This document shows positions 44,315 to 53,575 of a DNA stretch of 64,000 nucleotides, piece after piece. Positions within the stretch are counted from its first letter, which is position 1. Every line of letters begins with the position of its first letter. Position numbers and translations under genes: made by a program. Origin of the DNA: DASCQC01 sp036012865 (lineage in GTDB: Bacteria; Pseudomonadota; Gammaproteobacteria; Comchoanobacterales; Comchoanobacteraceae). Below the pieces are notes generated by a model. The model searched no databases, was not told where the DNA came from, and saw nothing but the letters and a program-made list of their open reading frames with translations. The stretch lies in contig DASCQC010000026.1 in the NCBI GenBank assembly GCA_036012865.1, positions 1 through 64,000 of the forward strand, read 5' to 3'.

Positions 44315-46507
44315 CTATTCTCCTTCTCTTTCTGGAGCTAAAACTTGCCTTGTACCATTATTTTCCATTGAACTAACCACGCCAGCAACTTCCATCGCCT
44401 CAACCAATGTTGCCGCTCTGTTATAACCAATTCTAAGGCGTCTTTGTATATTTGAAATGGACGCTTTTCGAGTCTTGATAACAATATCAACAGCCTTATC
44501 ATAGAGTTCATCATCACTGTTTGTAGCCGAAATAACACCCCCATCCTCACTTAAAGAGCTGCCAGAATCAACTTGATTCATAATATCATCACCACACTCT
44601 AAATCATTTTGTTGTTTAATGGATTCAACAATACGATGGACCTCTTCATCTGATACAAAAGCACCGTGAACTCTTGTTGGAAGTCCACTACCGGGAGGTA
44701 AATACAACATATCACCATACCCCAATAATTGCTCAGCTCCCTGTTGATCCAAAATGGTTCTTGAATCTATTTTAGAAGAAACAGCAAATGCAATCCTTGA
44801 TGGAACATTAGCCTTAATGAGTCCCGTTATCACATCTACGGATGGGCGTTGCGTGGCTAAAATCAAATGTATCCCTGCAGCCCTGGCTTTTTGTGCCAAA
44901 CGGGCAATTAACTGCTCAACCTTTTTACCAACAACCATGATCATATCAGCAAATTCATCTGCAATAACAACTATATAGGGCAAATGTTTATGATGCTCAT
45001 CATAGTTACTTGATTGAGAGGCTAATTTGTCGTTATACCCCTGAATACTTCTTACTCCCATTTCTGACATCAATTGATATCGACGCTCCATTTCAGCTAC
45101 ACACCACCTTAAGGCAGTAGATGCATCATTCATGTCCGTCACGACTGGTGTTAATAAATGCGGTATTTTCTCATAAATAGATAACTCTAACATTTTAGGG
45201 TCGATTAAAATTAACCGTAAATCTTTGGGGTTCATTTTCATTAATAAACTAATCAAAATCACATTGAGCCCGACTGACTTTCCTGCACCCGTGGTCCCTG
45301 CCACTAGTAAATGAGGCATTCTGGCCAAATCTACAACCATCGGCTCTCCAGAAATATTTTTACCTAAAGCCATCGGTAAATTCAATTTTGTTTTGATATA
45401 TTCATCGGACTCAAGGACCGATTTTATGGAAACCATTTGACGGTTGGGGTTAGGAAGCTCTAACCCAATAACTGATTTTCCTGCAATAACCTCAACCACA
45501 CGAACACTTTTAACCGACAATGACCTTGCTAAATCTTTAGCTAAACTGGATATCTTGGACACTTTGGTACCGGCTGCTAACTTAATTTCAAAACGAGTGA
45601 TCACTGGGCCGGGTATCACACTTGCAACAGTAACATTTAAGCCAAAATCAAGAAGCTTCTCTTCAACTGACTTGGACAGCATTCTTAGGGTTTTTTGATC
45701 CACTTTATTGGCATCATCTTTCACCGAATTTAATAGTTCAATCGTCGAAACCGTATCAATTTTTCGTGCTATTCGTTTTCTTACTGATCGCTTGGGAATT
45801 TTTCTATCTGGCAATTCGGTAATTTCCATCTCGGACTGATTTCCATAAGAAGTGATCAATTGCTTATTAATGGACTCTTGAGGCTCTTGCTGAGATAAAA
45901 ATGAATAGACTTCATCAACAACCTCTGGTTTTGGAGTCTTATTCATTGTCGGAAATTTGAAATCAAAACATTTGATAAAATTGAAATTAACAAAGATCTT
46001 TTTCCATGAAAACTCACTGATCAACTGTAATGTTGCTAAAAGAAGGAAGCAAAGAATAATGATCGCACCGGATATACCCGTATGCAGTAATAAGTACCAC
46101 GCAACAGTTTGACCCAATAGACCTCCCGAGCCCTGGGGAATATTGAGTTGAGCGGGGATATAGATTGAGCACATTGATGCCAATGTAATACATGAAACCA
46201 AGAGTATAGACCCAAACTTTAACCTCTCAACAATAGGTTTATCATAAAAGACCTCATAAGCACTCATCAATAAAAATATAGGGATTGAAAAAGCAGCATA
46301 GCCCACATAATAAAACAACATATCCGACAAATAAGCACCCCAAAGACCTTCAACATTATGAATGTAATATGCTTGAAAAGAAGAAGTGGTGTAAGCTGAG
46401 TCATCAATATGATAACTGATCAGCGCAATTAGTATAAAGATAGCCACCGCCAATTTAAAACAGGCTAAAAGCTCATTGCGGATAATTCGATTAAATAAAC
46501 TGGTCAT
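44315..46507 (-). CDS. ftsK: FtsK, DNA translocase of cell division
   Basis: Pumps DNA at the septum to resolve chromosome dimers. The 730-residue protein has four N-terminal membrane helices, a short linker, the motor with Walker A GTTGAGKS and Walker B VVIADEFADM, then the winged-helix gamma domain (SNIQRRLRIGYNRAATLVEAME). The linker is much shorter than in E. coli FtsK (1329). lolA starts two bases after the stop. Confidence 0.96.
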   Translation of the reverse strand: MTSLFNRIIRNELLACFKLAVAIFILIALISYHIDDSAYTTSSFQAYYIHNVEGLWGAYLSDMLFYYVGYAAFSIPIFLLMSAYEVFYDKPIVERLKFGSILLVSCITLASMCSIYIPAQLNIPQGSGGLLGQTVAWYLLLHTGISGAIIILCFLLLATLQLISEFSWKKIFVNFNFIKCFDFKFPTMNKTPKPEVVDEVYSFLSQQEPQESINKQLITSYGNQSEMEITELPDRKIPKRSVRKRIARKIDTVSTIELLNSVKDDANKVDQKTLRMLSKSVEEKLLDFGLNVTVASVIPGPVITRFEIKLAAGTKVSKISSLAKDLARSLSVKSVRVVEVIAGKSVIGLELPNPNRQMVSIKSVLESDEYIKTKLNLPMALGKNISGEPMVVDLARMPHLLVAGTTGAGKSVGLNVILISLLMKMNPKDLRLILIDPKMLELSIYEKIPHLLTPVVTDMNDASTALRWCVAEMERRYQLMSEMGVRSIQGYNDKLASQSSNYDEHHKHLPYIVVIADEFADMIMVVGKKVEQLIARLAQKARAAGIHLILATQRPSVDVITGLIKANVPSRIAFAVSSKIDSRTILDQQGAEQLLGYGDMLYLPPGSGLPTRVHGAFVSDEEVHRIVESIKQQNDLECGDDIMNQVDSGSSLSEDGGVISATNSDDELYDKAVDIVIKTRKASISNIQRRLRIGYNRAATLVEAMEVAGVVSSMENNGTRQVLAPEREGE

Positions 46508-46612
46508 ATTCTCACCTAACTAACACTATTATAGCGTTATTACCCAACAATTCAATTAGGACTTCATACTCATTCCAAACGATGTTAATATTTTATTTAT
46601 TTAGAGATTGAT

Positions 46613-47557
46613 ATGAATCACCACAAAGTTATTATAATCGGATCTGGCCCTGCAGGTTATTCTGCTGCTATTTATGCTGCAAGAGCAAATTTAAACCCTT
46701 GTTTAATCACCGGCCAAGAACAAGGTGGGCAACTCATGAAAACCACCGACATTGAAAACTGGCCAGGCGATGCACACAACCTAGTTGGCCCTGCATTAAT
46801 GAATAGAATGCTAGAACATTCAAAATCCGTCGGAACTATCATTATCAATGACCACATAGACCAAGTGGATTTTGCTAACAAACCCTTTAAACTAGTCAGC
46901 CAATCAACAACCTATACTTGTGATAGCTTAATTATCGCTACCGGGGCCTCCGCTCAATATTTAAACATTCCATCTGAACAAGCCTACCTTGGCAAAGGTG
47001 TTTCCGCATGCGCTACTTGTGATGGGTTCTTTTTTAAAGATCAACAAACCTGTGTTATTGGAGGTGGGAATACCGCCGTCGAAGAAGCGTTGTATTTGAC
47101 CGGTATTGCTAAACATGTTCACCTCATTCATCGCAGAGACAGCCTACGAGCCGAAAAAATACTTCAAGATCACCTCTTTAAAAAAGCCGAACAAGGCATG
47201 GTCACAATTCACTGGAACCATACACTCAGTGAGGTTCTAGGAGACCCTATCAAAGTCACTGGCATCAAGATTAAGGACACCGGGAGCAATCAACTATCTG
47301 AGTTACCCATGGACGGTGTTTTTATTGCCATTGGACACATCCCTAATACCCGTATCTTTCAAGGACAACTCGAAATGAACAATGGCTACATTATTGTTAA
47401 AAGCGGACTTAATGGTAATGCAACCGCTACCAGCGTCCCTGGCGTGTTTGCTTCAGGAGATGTCATGGATCATGTTTATCGTCAAGCGGTTACTTCTGCC
47501 GGAACCGGCTGCATGGCTGCCTTGGATGCAGAGAAATACCTGGACGAAATTGCTTGA
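46613..47557 (+). CDS. trxB: Thioredoxin reductase
   Basis: An FAD/NADPH enzyme reducing thioredoxin, which serves NrdA. The 314-residue protein has GSGPAGYSAAIYAARA (FAD), the redox motif CATCDG, GGGNTAVEEALYL (NADPH) and the C-terminal GVFASGDVMDHVYRQAVTSAGTGC. Divergent from ftsK, as in E. coli. Confidence 0.97.
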   Translation: MNHHKVIIIGSGPAGYSAAIYAARANLNPCLITGQEQGGQLMKTTDIENWPGDAHNLVGPALMNRMLEHSKSVGTIIINDHIDQVDFANKPFKLVSQSTTYTCDSLIIATGASAQYLNIPSEQAYLGKGVSACATCDGFFFKDQQTCVIGGGNTAVEEALYLTGIAKHVHLIHRRDSLRAEKILQDHLFKKAEQGMVTIHWNHTLSEVLGDPIKVTGIKIKDTGSNQLSELPMDGVFIAIGHIPNTRIFQGQLEMNNGYIIVKSGLNGNATATSVPGVFASGDVMDHVYRQAVTSAGTGCMAALDAEKYLDEIA

Positions 47558-47632
47558 CACTATAAACACTTAATAGCTAGCAAGTCATCACAGAATAAAA
47601 CGTGTTAAATCAGACTAATAGCATGAAAACTC

Positions 47633-47660
47633 TTGATTAAACAGAGTTGCCTGTTATAAT
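47633..47660 (+). promoter_or_regulatory. Promoter upstream of the alpha/beta hydrolase
   Basis: TTGATT, a 16-base spacer and TATAAT, about 118 bases before the ATG. The leader (47661-47777) holds only a short open frame. Confidence 0.5.
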
Positions 47661-47777
47661 ATTTTCAAATGAAAGAGATTTTTGACGTAGATTAATCATG
47701 CGTGTCATTAAAGAGTTATCTTGACCTGACGATACAAACTATTCTACTCAGTCATTTTTTACAAAATTACTCATTAG

Positions 47778-48464
47778 ATGAAGATAATGATCAAGACAAA
47801 CACAGCCAATCTACCAGACAACCCAACAGAGTGTGTCATTCTTTTACACGGGCTTTTAAGGTCCAAAAAACAGATGAGATATATTGAATCTACTCTCATA
47901 CATCATGGTTTTGAAGTTATTAATGTCAATTATTCATCCAACAAACATTCTATTGATAGTCTAACAGATCTTGTATGGAATGAAATTAAGAAACCTATAA
48001 GTCATAGAAAAGTCAATTTTGTTGGCTATTCAATGGGCGGGTTATTAGCAAGAAATATAATCGATAAGTACAAACCTAAATCCATTGGCCGCGTTATTCT
48101 TATCGGCACCCCTAATAATGGAAGCGAGCTAGCTACTTTTTTACAAGATAATTTCTTTTACCAAAAACTCATAGGCCCTGCTGGTCAAGAAATAGGAACA
48201 AAAAACAATACCACGAAAAGGCTTAAAACATGTAACTATGAACTGGGTTGTATTGCATCAAGATTAAATGGTTTATGGAAAATAATTTACCCAATATCAT
48301 ATTTTTTACTTCCAAAAATCAATGATGGCAGAGTTTCATTAAAAAGCACAAAAGTCGATGGAATGAAAAGTCATGTTATCATTTCTTGCCCGCATTTTTT
48401 TTTACCGTACAGCAAAAAAGTAAATAAGTACATTGTCTCTTTTTTAAAAACAGGCTTCTTTTGA
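47778..48464 (+). CDS. Alpha/beta hydrolase (lipase/esterase-like)
   Basis: A 228-residue serine hydrolase of the small PGAP1/DUF676-like type. The oxyanion motif is LLHGLLRS (residues 22-29), the nucleophile Ser85 in GYSMGG, then ILIGTPNNGSELA, a probable Asp in INDGRVS, and His in CPHFFLPYS. No signal peptide. The exact start is uncertain: a second in-frame ATG lies three codons in. A T9 run falls at the catalytic His codons. Substrate unknown; possibly lipid or peptide esters. Confidence 0.8.
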   Translation: MKIMIKTNTANLPDNPTECVILLHGLLRSKKQMRYIESTLIHHGFEVINVNYSSNKHSIDSLTDLVWNEIKKPISHRKVNFVGYSMGGLLARNIIDKYKPKSIGRVILIGTPNNGSELATFLQDNFFYQKLIGPAGQEIGTKNNTTKRLKTCNYELGCIASRLNGLWKIIYPISYFLLPKINDGRVSLKSTKVDGMKSHVIISCPHFFLPYSKKVNKYIVSFLKTGFF

Positions 48465-48586
48465 TGCAAAGTGCTATTTATCTACAACTAAGATAGACCT
48501 ACCCTAATAACATTTCGTATGGTCTCAATGATGCTTAACATCTTTGTATCCAGATCTATTTCGACTAAGATGAATAACTGTTACGA

Positions 48587-50203
48587 TCAAAATAACCCCA
48601 ATATCTCATTGTTATTATTAATACTCATCTTTTCTGCTGCAGGTGATAAAGGCATTCCCGGCATTAACATCAATTTACCGCATCGAACAACAATGAACCC
48701 AGCTCCAATGGCTGGCCTTATTTCTTCAACATGCAAAGTATGATTGATGGGTGCATTAATCTTCTTAGGGTCATCTGAAAAACTATATTGAGTTTTCGCT
48801 ACACACACCCCTAGGTTTGAAAAGGACTCCTCAATCCGTATCAGGGTATTGCGTGCTTGATCAGAATACTCTACATTCTTGCATCGGTAAATTTTCTTAG
48901 CAACAGCGTTAATTTTTTTATCCAATGAATCCTTAAGATCGTAGGTGAACTTGATGGGTTCGTTTTTCTGACTTGATTCAGAAACAACAACTTCAGCCAA
49001 ATCTTTAGAACCCTCCCCTCCTTTAGAAAACCCATGACAAACAACTGCCTTTACATCAAAAGTTTTACAATAAGACACAATAGCATCATGATCATGGTTG
49101 GTATCTTCAGGAAAAGCGTTGATTGCCACAACGCACTTTAAGTTAAATTTAAATATATTTTCAATATGCTGGCCTAAATTTCTAAGGCCCTCCCATTTTT
49201 GGCCTTGATGCTTTATTGCTCTTACAGTTGCAACAATAACTACGAGAGAAGGTTTTAACTTAGCATGCCTACATTTGATATTAATGAATTTTTCAGCACC
49301 CAAGTCCGTTCCAAAACCAGCTTCTGTAATAGCGTAATCTCCATAATCAATCGCCAACTTGGTTGCTTGTATACTATTGCATCCATGGGCAACGTTAGCA
49401 AAAGGGCCCATATGAACCAGTGCAGGTACTCCCTCAAGTGTTTGTACAAGGTTAGGTAACAATGCATCCTTCAATAATATCTTCATCGCTCCTGTGATAT
49501 TAAATTGCTCAGCAAATAGATATTCACCATAATTATTTTGCCCAACAACAAGCTTAGATAGTCTCTGTGTAAACTCATCACGATCATTTGATAGGCATAA
49601 GGCAGCCATGATTTCAGAGGCAGCAACAATATCAAAACCACTTTCTCTAGCAACTAATTTTTTACCCCCCAACTTACCTACCCTACAATCTCGCAGCTGT
49701 CTATCACATAAATCAATAACCCTTCTCCAGCTTATTTTTTCTGGATTAACATGAAGCTTATTACCATGGTAAATATGATTATCAAGGGTTGCCGCTAATA
49801 AATTATGTGCGGTCGATATAGCATGAAAGTCACCTGTAAAATGTAAATTAATATCTTCCATCGGAGCAAGCTGGCTATAGCCTCCACCACAAGCCCCCCC
49901 TTTCATTCCAAAGGTTGGCCCAAGACTAGGTTCTCTAAGAGCAAGTATTGCTTTCTTACCTATCATTTTAAGACCTTGCGCTAATGCAATGGACATGGTG
50001 GTTTTACCCTCACCATGCTTCGTTGGCGTCATCGCGGATACCAGTATTAATTTACCCTTTTTTTTCTGCTGATCTTGCTTTGTTATCTTAGCAATATAAG
50101 GGCCATACTCTTTTAAATAATCCTTTTTTAGACCGATTTCTTCTGCAACTGAACTAATAGGCTTCAATTGAGTTTTTGTTGCAATCTGTATATCGGTTAA
50201 CAT
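48587..50203 (-). CDS. fhs: Formate-tetrahydrofolate ligase
   Basis: Makes 10-formyltetrahydrofolate from formate, ATP and THF. The 538-residue protein has the P-loop-like TPTKHGEGKTT, LREPSLGPTFGMKGGACGGGY, and FGANAAH-type central motifs. From the ATG at 50203 (GGGAG site 7 bases before) it is slightly shorter than typical (about 556). The frame stays open upstream to 50230, but that start lacks a site. Confidence 0.95.
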   Translation of the reverse strand: MLTDIQIATKTQLKPISSVAEEIGLKKDYLKEYGPYIAKITKQDQQKKKGKLILVSAMTPTKHGEGKTTMSIALAQGLKMIGKKAILALREPSLGPTFGMKGGACGGGYSQLAPMEDINLHFTGDFHAISTAHNLLAATLDNHIYHGNKLHVNPEKISWRRVIDLCDRQLRDCRVGKLGGKKLVARESGFDIVAASEIMAALCLSNDRDEFTQRLSKLVVGQNNYGEYLFAEQFNITGAMKILLKDALLPNLVQTLEGVPALVHMGPFANVAHGCNSIQATKLAIDYGDYAITEAGFGTDLGAEKFINIKCRHAKLKPSLVVIVATVRAIKHQGQKWEGLRNLGQHIENIFKFNLKCVVAINAFPEDTNHDHDAIVSYCKTFDVKAVVCHGFSKGGEGSKDLAEVVVSESSQKNEPIKFTYDLKDSLDKKINAVAKKIYRCKNVEYSDQARNTLIRIEESFSNLGVCVAKTQYSFSDDPKKINAPINHTLHVEEIRPAIGAGFIVVRCGKLMLMPGMPLSPAAEKMSINNNNEILGLF

Positions 50204-50335
50204 TGTCTCTCCCAAACACGAAACCTCCATGCTAACATATCAAAACTATAAATTCGCCAACTATCTTTATCATTTATCTAAGCACCCTCTAAACATGCAT
50301 GCCCGTCACTACTTACACTGAATAAAGGTCATATT

Positions 50336-50364
50336 TTTATACGTTTGTTTCAAGCTTAATGCAA
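50336..50364 (-). promoter_or_regulatory. Candidate promoter for fhs
   Basis: On the minus strand TTGCAT, a 17-base spacer and TATAAA, about 130 bases before the fhs ATG. Tentative. Confidence 0.4.
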
Positions 50365-50402
50365 AACGTCAAGACACAATACCTTGATATAATTTCTCTA
50401 GA

Positions 50403-50655
50403 TTACCCTGATAAAGTTAGAGATGCTGTATCCTCTAATTCTATTGTATTTAGTCTTGCAATCAAATCAGGACTATCCGTTACCGTGCTCAAATTTAGAT
50501 TATCAATCCCCTGCAATCATTTTAAATAACGTTCTTCATTCATGCTTTGCTTGATAATTATGTTTGCTTCTGAGGATACAATAAATTTAATATATTCGCT
50601 GCCTCCTTAACACTCAAAATCTTACTGATTAATAACTCCAACGCAACCTTACACT
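50403..50655 (-). pseudogene. Decayed paralogue of the 159-residue neighbour
   Basis: Minus-strand translation gives QGIDNLNLSTVTDSPDLIAR followed by LNT and a stop at 50403-50405. This aligns with NGVDRLDWSTVKDVGDLITR then VNQ at the end of the intact gene at 50742-51221. Further upstream, in other frames, LELLISKILSV matches LELLSIVKV and IVSS matches IVSQ. In-frame stops and at least one frame shift lie between these blocks, so the copy is dead. The rest of the 50204-50741 stretch holds only the fhs promoter region and further AT-rich remnants. Confidence 0.75.
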
Positions 50656-50741
50656 AGACATACTTAACCATCACAGGCTCATTCCAACCTTATCACAACA
50701 AGGAACAACCGAATTAATAGCCTCATATATTATTGCACAGC

Positions 50742-51221
50742 TCACATCGACTCAACCCCTTTAGAAAAATGCATTTGATTGACTCTTGTTATCAGATCTC
50801 CCACGTCCTTTACTGTGGACCAATCTAGACGATCAACTCCATTTGATAATTTTTCAAAACCAATTTGGAAATCTGAGTTATTCTGACTTACTATAGTTGC
50901 TAGCAGCTCCTCTTTCTCGACTGCACCATCAAGCTTCATTTCAATCTCTTGCATACCAGCTATAGTAACCTTTACGATAGACAGTAATTCCAGCGATGAT
51001 ACAACTTTAAGATGAGCGCTACTCCATGGTATGGGCTTATCTTGAATCTCAATCAAATCCTCGGCATTTTCAGTATAATTTACCATATATTTTCTTAAAT
51101 CTTGATACTGCAAATTGTTCATATAATCATTCAATATTCCAATCGTATTTCGCACTGTCTTAGCAAGGTTGTCCCGTAACGACTCAACACCCCCTTGACT
51201 TCTTAGTTCTTTTTTCATCAT
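50742..51221 (-). CDS. Small lineage-specific protein, unknown function
   Basis: I do not recognise this 159-residue protein. It is soluble, largely helical and Lys/Glu/Leu-rich, with no membrane segment or signal peptide. An AAGG site lies five bases before the ATG at 51221; the upstream GTG at 51227 is less likely. A decayed copy lies directly downstream, so the gene was duplicated in tandem. It may belong to a lineage-specific, possibly effector-like family; that is inference. Confidence 0.65.
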   Translation of the reverse strand: MMKKELRSQGGVESLRDNLAKTVRNTIGILNDYMNNLQYQDLRKYMVNYTENAEDLIEIQDKPIPWSSAHLKVVSSLELLSIVKVTIAGMQEIEMKLDGAVEKEELLATIVSQNNSDFQIGFEKLSNGVDRLDWSTVKDVGDLITRVNQMHFSKGVESM

Positions 51222-51573
51222 ATTCACCTTATTTACTAGACATTAATCCTATAATATTAACTAAATATTCATATACTTACAACATATAATGCTATATATT
51301 TTGCTCTGGTGTTAATAGCCTCAGTAATATGCATGATAGTTCTGTTCAAGACATACATCCTGAAAGTTTCAGAGCCCATATAAATAACCCACAAAATCAG
51401 AATTCATCTACGTTAGAAAAATCCTTTGAACTAATGATTCTGAGCAATAATGGAACCTGTTAAACATCATCATTAGTTGCCATATCAACTTCAGGTTTTA
51501 AAAATTATACCCTTGTTACGTCTGCCCTCATACTTTTTAAGTATCATTAATTGAATTTTTCTTGAATCTTAAG
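51222..51573. other. Non-coding gap, about 350 bases
   Basis: AT-rich sequence between the 159-residue gene and dinB (both minus strand). I see no supported gene; a 44-codon plus-strand frame at 51329-51463 lacks a ribosome site. A weak stem (ATACTT/AAGTAT, near 51530) follows dinB without a T run. Confidence 0.5.
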
Positions 51574-52803
51574 TTAAACAGAAGTATGAGAGAATAGCTT
51601 TTTATTAGCATGATAACCAAAAGGGACCACTGAATTTATTTCTTGATAGACATCAACTAAACGTGCAGACATCACCCCTTTCAATCCATAGCGTTCATGA
51701 ATAGCATCTAGCGTAGCATTTATTTTACTCTGTTGTTGACCATTCAAACTTAATTGTTGTAATTGTTGTAAATTCATAGCTGTAATATATAGGTGTGAGA
51801 CAGCTTCATGATGCTTATGATAAGTATTCAACCAATCAAGAAAAAGTTTCTGAATAATAACATTATCATTTGTTGCTTGAGTTAATACCATGCGTTGAGA
51901 TATCCAATCTCTGGAATAAGATTTCATACCCAATGAAAATTCAGTTGATTTTAAAGAGTGATCACGCAAACGCTTGGCTAATCGGCCTGTCAAATAGTGA
52001 CAATACGCTAATATGGTTGCATGATTTGAAGTGTGGGGTGGTAATACTTTACTGTGGCCTAATGTTTTAGGTTGGCGATAACGTACATCAACGGGATCAG
52101 GATCTTGTCCTAGACACATATACCAAACTCGTCGCCCTATTCTACCAAATCGTTTCGATAATACAGATATTGGAATATTGCGCATATCTTGGCAATGATG
52201 CACACCCAAACCTGCTAAAAAAGACTGCATGCCTTGACCAATACCACAAAGTTCTGCAACAGGCACATCTGCTAACGCCAAACAAGCCTCATGAGGAGGA
52301 ATAATCATATAACCATGCGGTTTATTTTGTTTTGCGGCAAATTTAGCCGTTGTTTTATCTCCACTTAATCCTACAGATACTGACAGACCTGATGCCTGAT
52401 AAACAACACACCTAATATGCTCTACCATATGTTGATGTGATTCATATAATTGTTGTTCTGCCGTTAAATCAAGATAAGCTTCGTCAATCGAGCTTTGTTC
52501 AATCATGGGAGTGATTTTGCTTTTAAGTGCATGCATAATACAATCAGATATTTCTGCATAACGATCGCTTCTTGAAATGCACTGAACTAATAATGGACAA
52601 AGTTGTTTAGCTTCGAATATTGGCATACCAACTTTGATGCCATAAGACCTTGCTTCATAAGAACAAGAGATGACACAAGAGCCTTGATGTCGGCTGGTAA
52701 TAACTACGGCACGTGATCGCAAATAAGGTTGATCTAATTGCTCCACAGATGCAAAAAATGCATCCATATCAGCTAAGGCAATCACTCGCCTCCATGGAAT
52801 CAT
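51574..52803 (-). CDS. dinB: Y-family DNA polymerase IV (DinB)
   Basis: An error-prone translesion polymerase. The 409-residue protein has ADMDAFFASVEQ (catalytic Asp), SCSYEARSYGIKVGMP, and SSIDEAYLD (catalytic Asp-Glu), then the thumb and little-finger domains. The C-terminus lacks an obvious beta-clamp motif that I can place. It overlaps the lexA end by four bases, so damage control and polymerase share one transcript. Confidence 0.93.
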   Translation of the reverse strand: MIPWRRVIALADMDAFFASVEQLDQPYLRSRAVVITSRHQGSCVISCSYEARSYGIKVGMPIFEAKQLCPLLVQCISRSDRYAEISDCIMHALKSKITPMIEQSSIDEAYLDLTAEQQLYESHQHMVEHIRCVVYQASGLSVSVGLSGDKTTAKFAAKQNKPHGYMIIPPHEACLALADVPVAELCGIGQGMQSFLAGLGVHHCQDMRNIPISVLSKRFGRIGRRVWYMCLGQDPDPVDVRYRQPKTLGHSKVLPPHTSNHATILAYCHYLTGRLAKRLRDHSLKSTEFSLGMKSYSRDWISQRMVLTQATNDNVIIQKLFLDWLNTYHKHHEAVSHLYITAMNLQQLQQLSLNGQQQSKINATLDAIHERYGLKGVMSARLVDVYQEINSVVPFGYHANKKLFSHTSV

Positions 52804-53399
52804 GTCGCAATACGTAACAAACCGATAAACAGGCCTTGGACTTGAACAAGCTCTTGAGGATAAATTTGTGGCTTATGCGTGGGGTTAGCTGGACTCAAAG
52901 TCACCGTTCCATTTTCATTGTATTGAATACGCTTAAGAGTAGCTTGACTACCCTCAATCAAAGCCACCACAATCTGCCCATTGCGAGCAACTTGACTATG
53001 CTGACAAATCACAATATCACCATCCATAATACCTTCATTGATCATAGAGTCTCCTTGAACTTTCAAAGCATAGCGATCTGATCCAACAAAAATCTGTGAT
53101 ATTTCAATTTCATCCTCTTGATGAATAGCTTCAATGGGCCTTCCTGCAGCAATTTTACCCACAATTTTAATACTGTTATTATTCTTTGCAGGTTGTAATA
53201 ACTCAATATTACGCTTTTTCCCAGGTAACAGCCTAATAAGTTCAGCCTCTTGCAAGGACTTTAAATAGCGATGAACCACTCCCCTAGAACGAATTCCAAT
53301 AGCTTGTGCAATTTCTGCTGTTGTTGGTGGTATCTTATTTTTACTTATGTAATCAACGATAAAATTATAAGATGCTTGCTGCTGAAACGTTAACATCAT
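52800..53399 (-). CDS. lexA: LexA repressor
   Basis: SOS repressor with RecA-stimulated self-cleavage. It has an N-terminal winged helix (residues 1-70; TTAEIAQAIGIRSRGVVHRYL), the Ala-Gly cleavage site in IAAGRPIEA, the catalytic Ser in GDSMINEG, and the catalytic Lys in EGSQATLKRI. Four in-frame starts are possible; a GGAG site favours the adjacent ATGs at 53399 and 53396. The E. coli length is 202, here 199. I could not find the classical CTGT-N8-ACAG box upstream. Confidence 0.94.
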   Translation of the reverse strand: MMLTFQQQASYNFIVDYISKNKIPPTTAEIAQAIGIRSRGVVHRYLKSLQEAELIRLLPGKKRNIELLQPAKNNNSIKIVGKIAAGRPIEAIHQEDEIEISQIFVGSDRYALKVQGDSMINEGIMDGDIVICQHSQVARNGQIVVALIEGSQATLKRIQYNENGTVTLSPANPTHKPQIYPQELVQVQGLFIGLLRIAT

Positions 53400-53422
53400 A
53401 ATCTCCATGCCTCTATACCCTT

Positions 53423-53451
53423 ATTCTAGAGTACATAGAGAGAACTTTCAA
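53423..53451 (-). promoter_or_regulatory. Promoter for lexA-dinB
   Basis: On the minus strand TTGAAA, a 17-base spacer and TAGAAT, about 24 bases before the lexA start. The spacer contains the 10-mer TACATAGAGA (plus strand 53432-53441), which recurs at 53561-53570 before the giant ankyrin gene. It could be an operator. Confidence 0.55.
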
Positions 53452-53575
53452 CCCTAAACAAATATTTTTCATTAAAATGGTTACAAGATAACGAGAGCAG
53501 CTAAACATTTCAAAAAAATATTCAATAATTCTTACAATTATGTTATGTTAATACCATAAATACATAGAGATATAT

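Noticed and set aside
48395..48403. T9 run in the alpha/beta hydrolase as phase-variation site
   Set aside because: T runs of this length are expected in such AT-rich DNA; unlike the G9 run it does not stand out.
49894..49900. C7 run in fhs as contingency locus
   Set aside because: Encodes conserved Gly codons of the family and is shorter than known variable tracts.
51329..51463. 44-residue plus-strand frame between the 159-residue gene and dinB
   Set aside because: No ribosome site, no similarity I can see, in a decayed AT-rich stretch.
53400..53575. Classical gammaproteobacterial LexA box upstream of lexA
   Set aside because: No CTGT-N8-ACAG match was found in the region; only the repeated 10-mer is reported.
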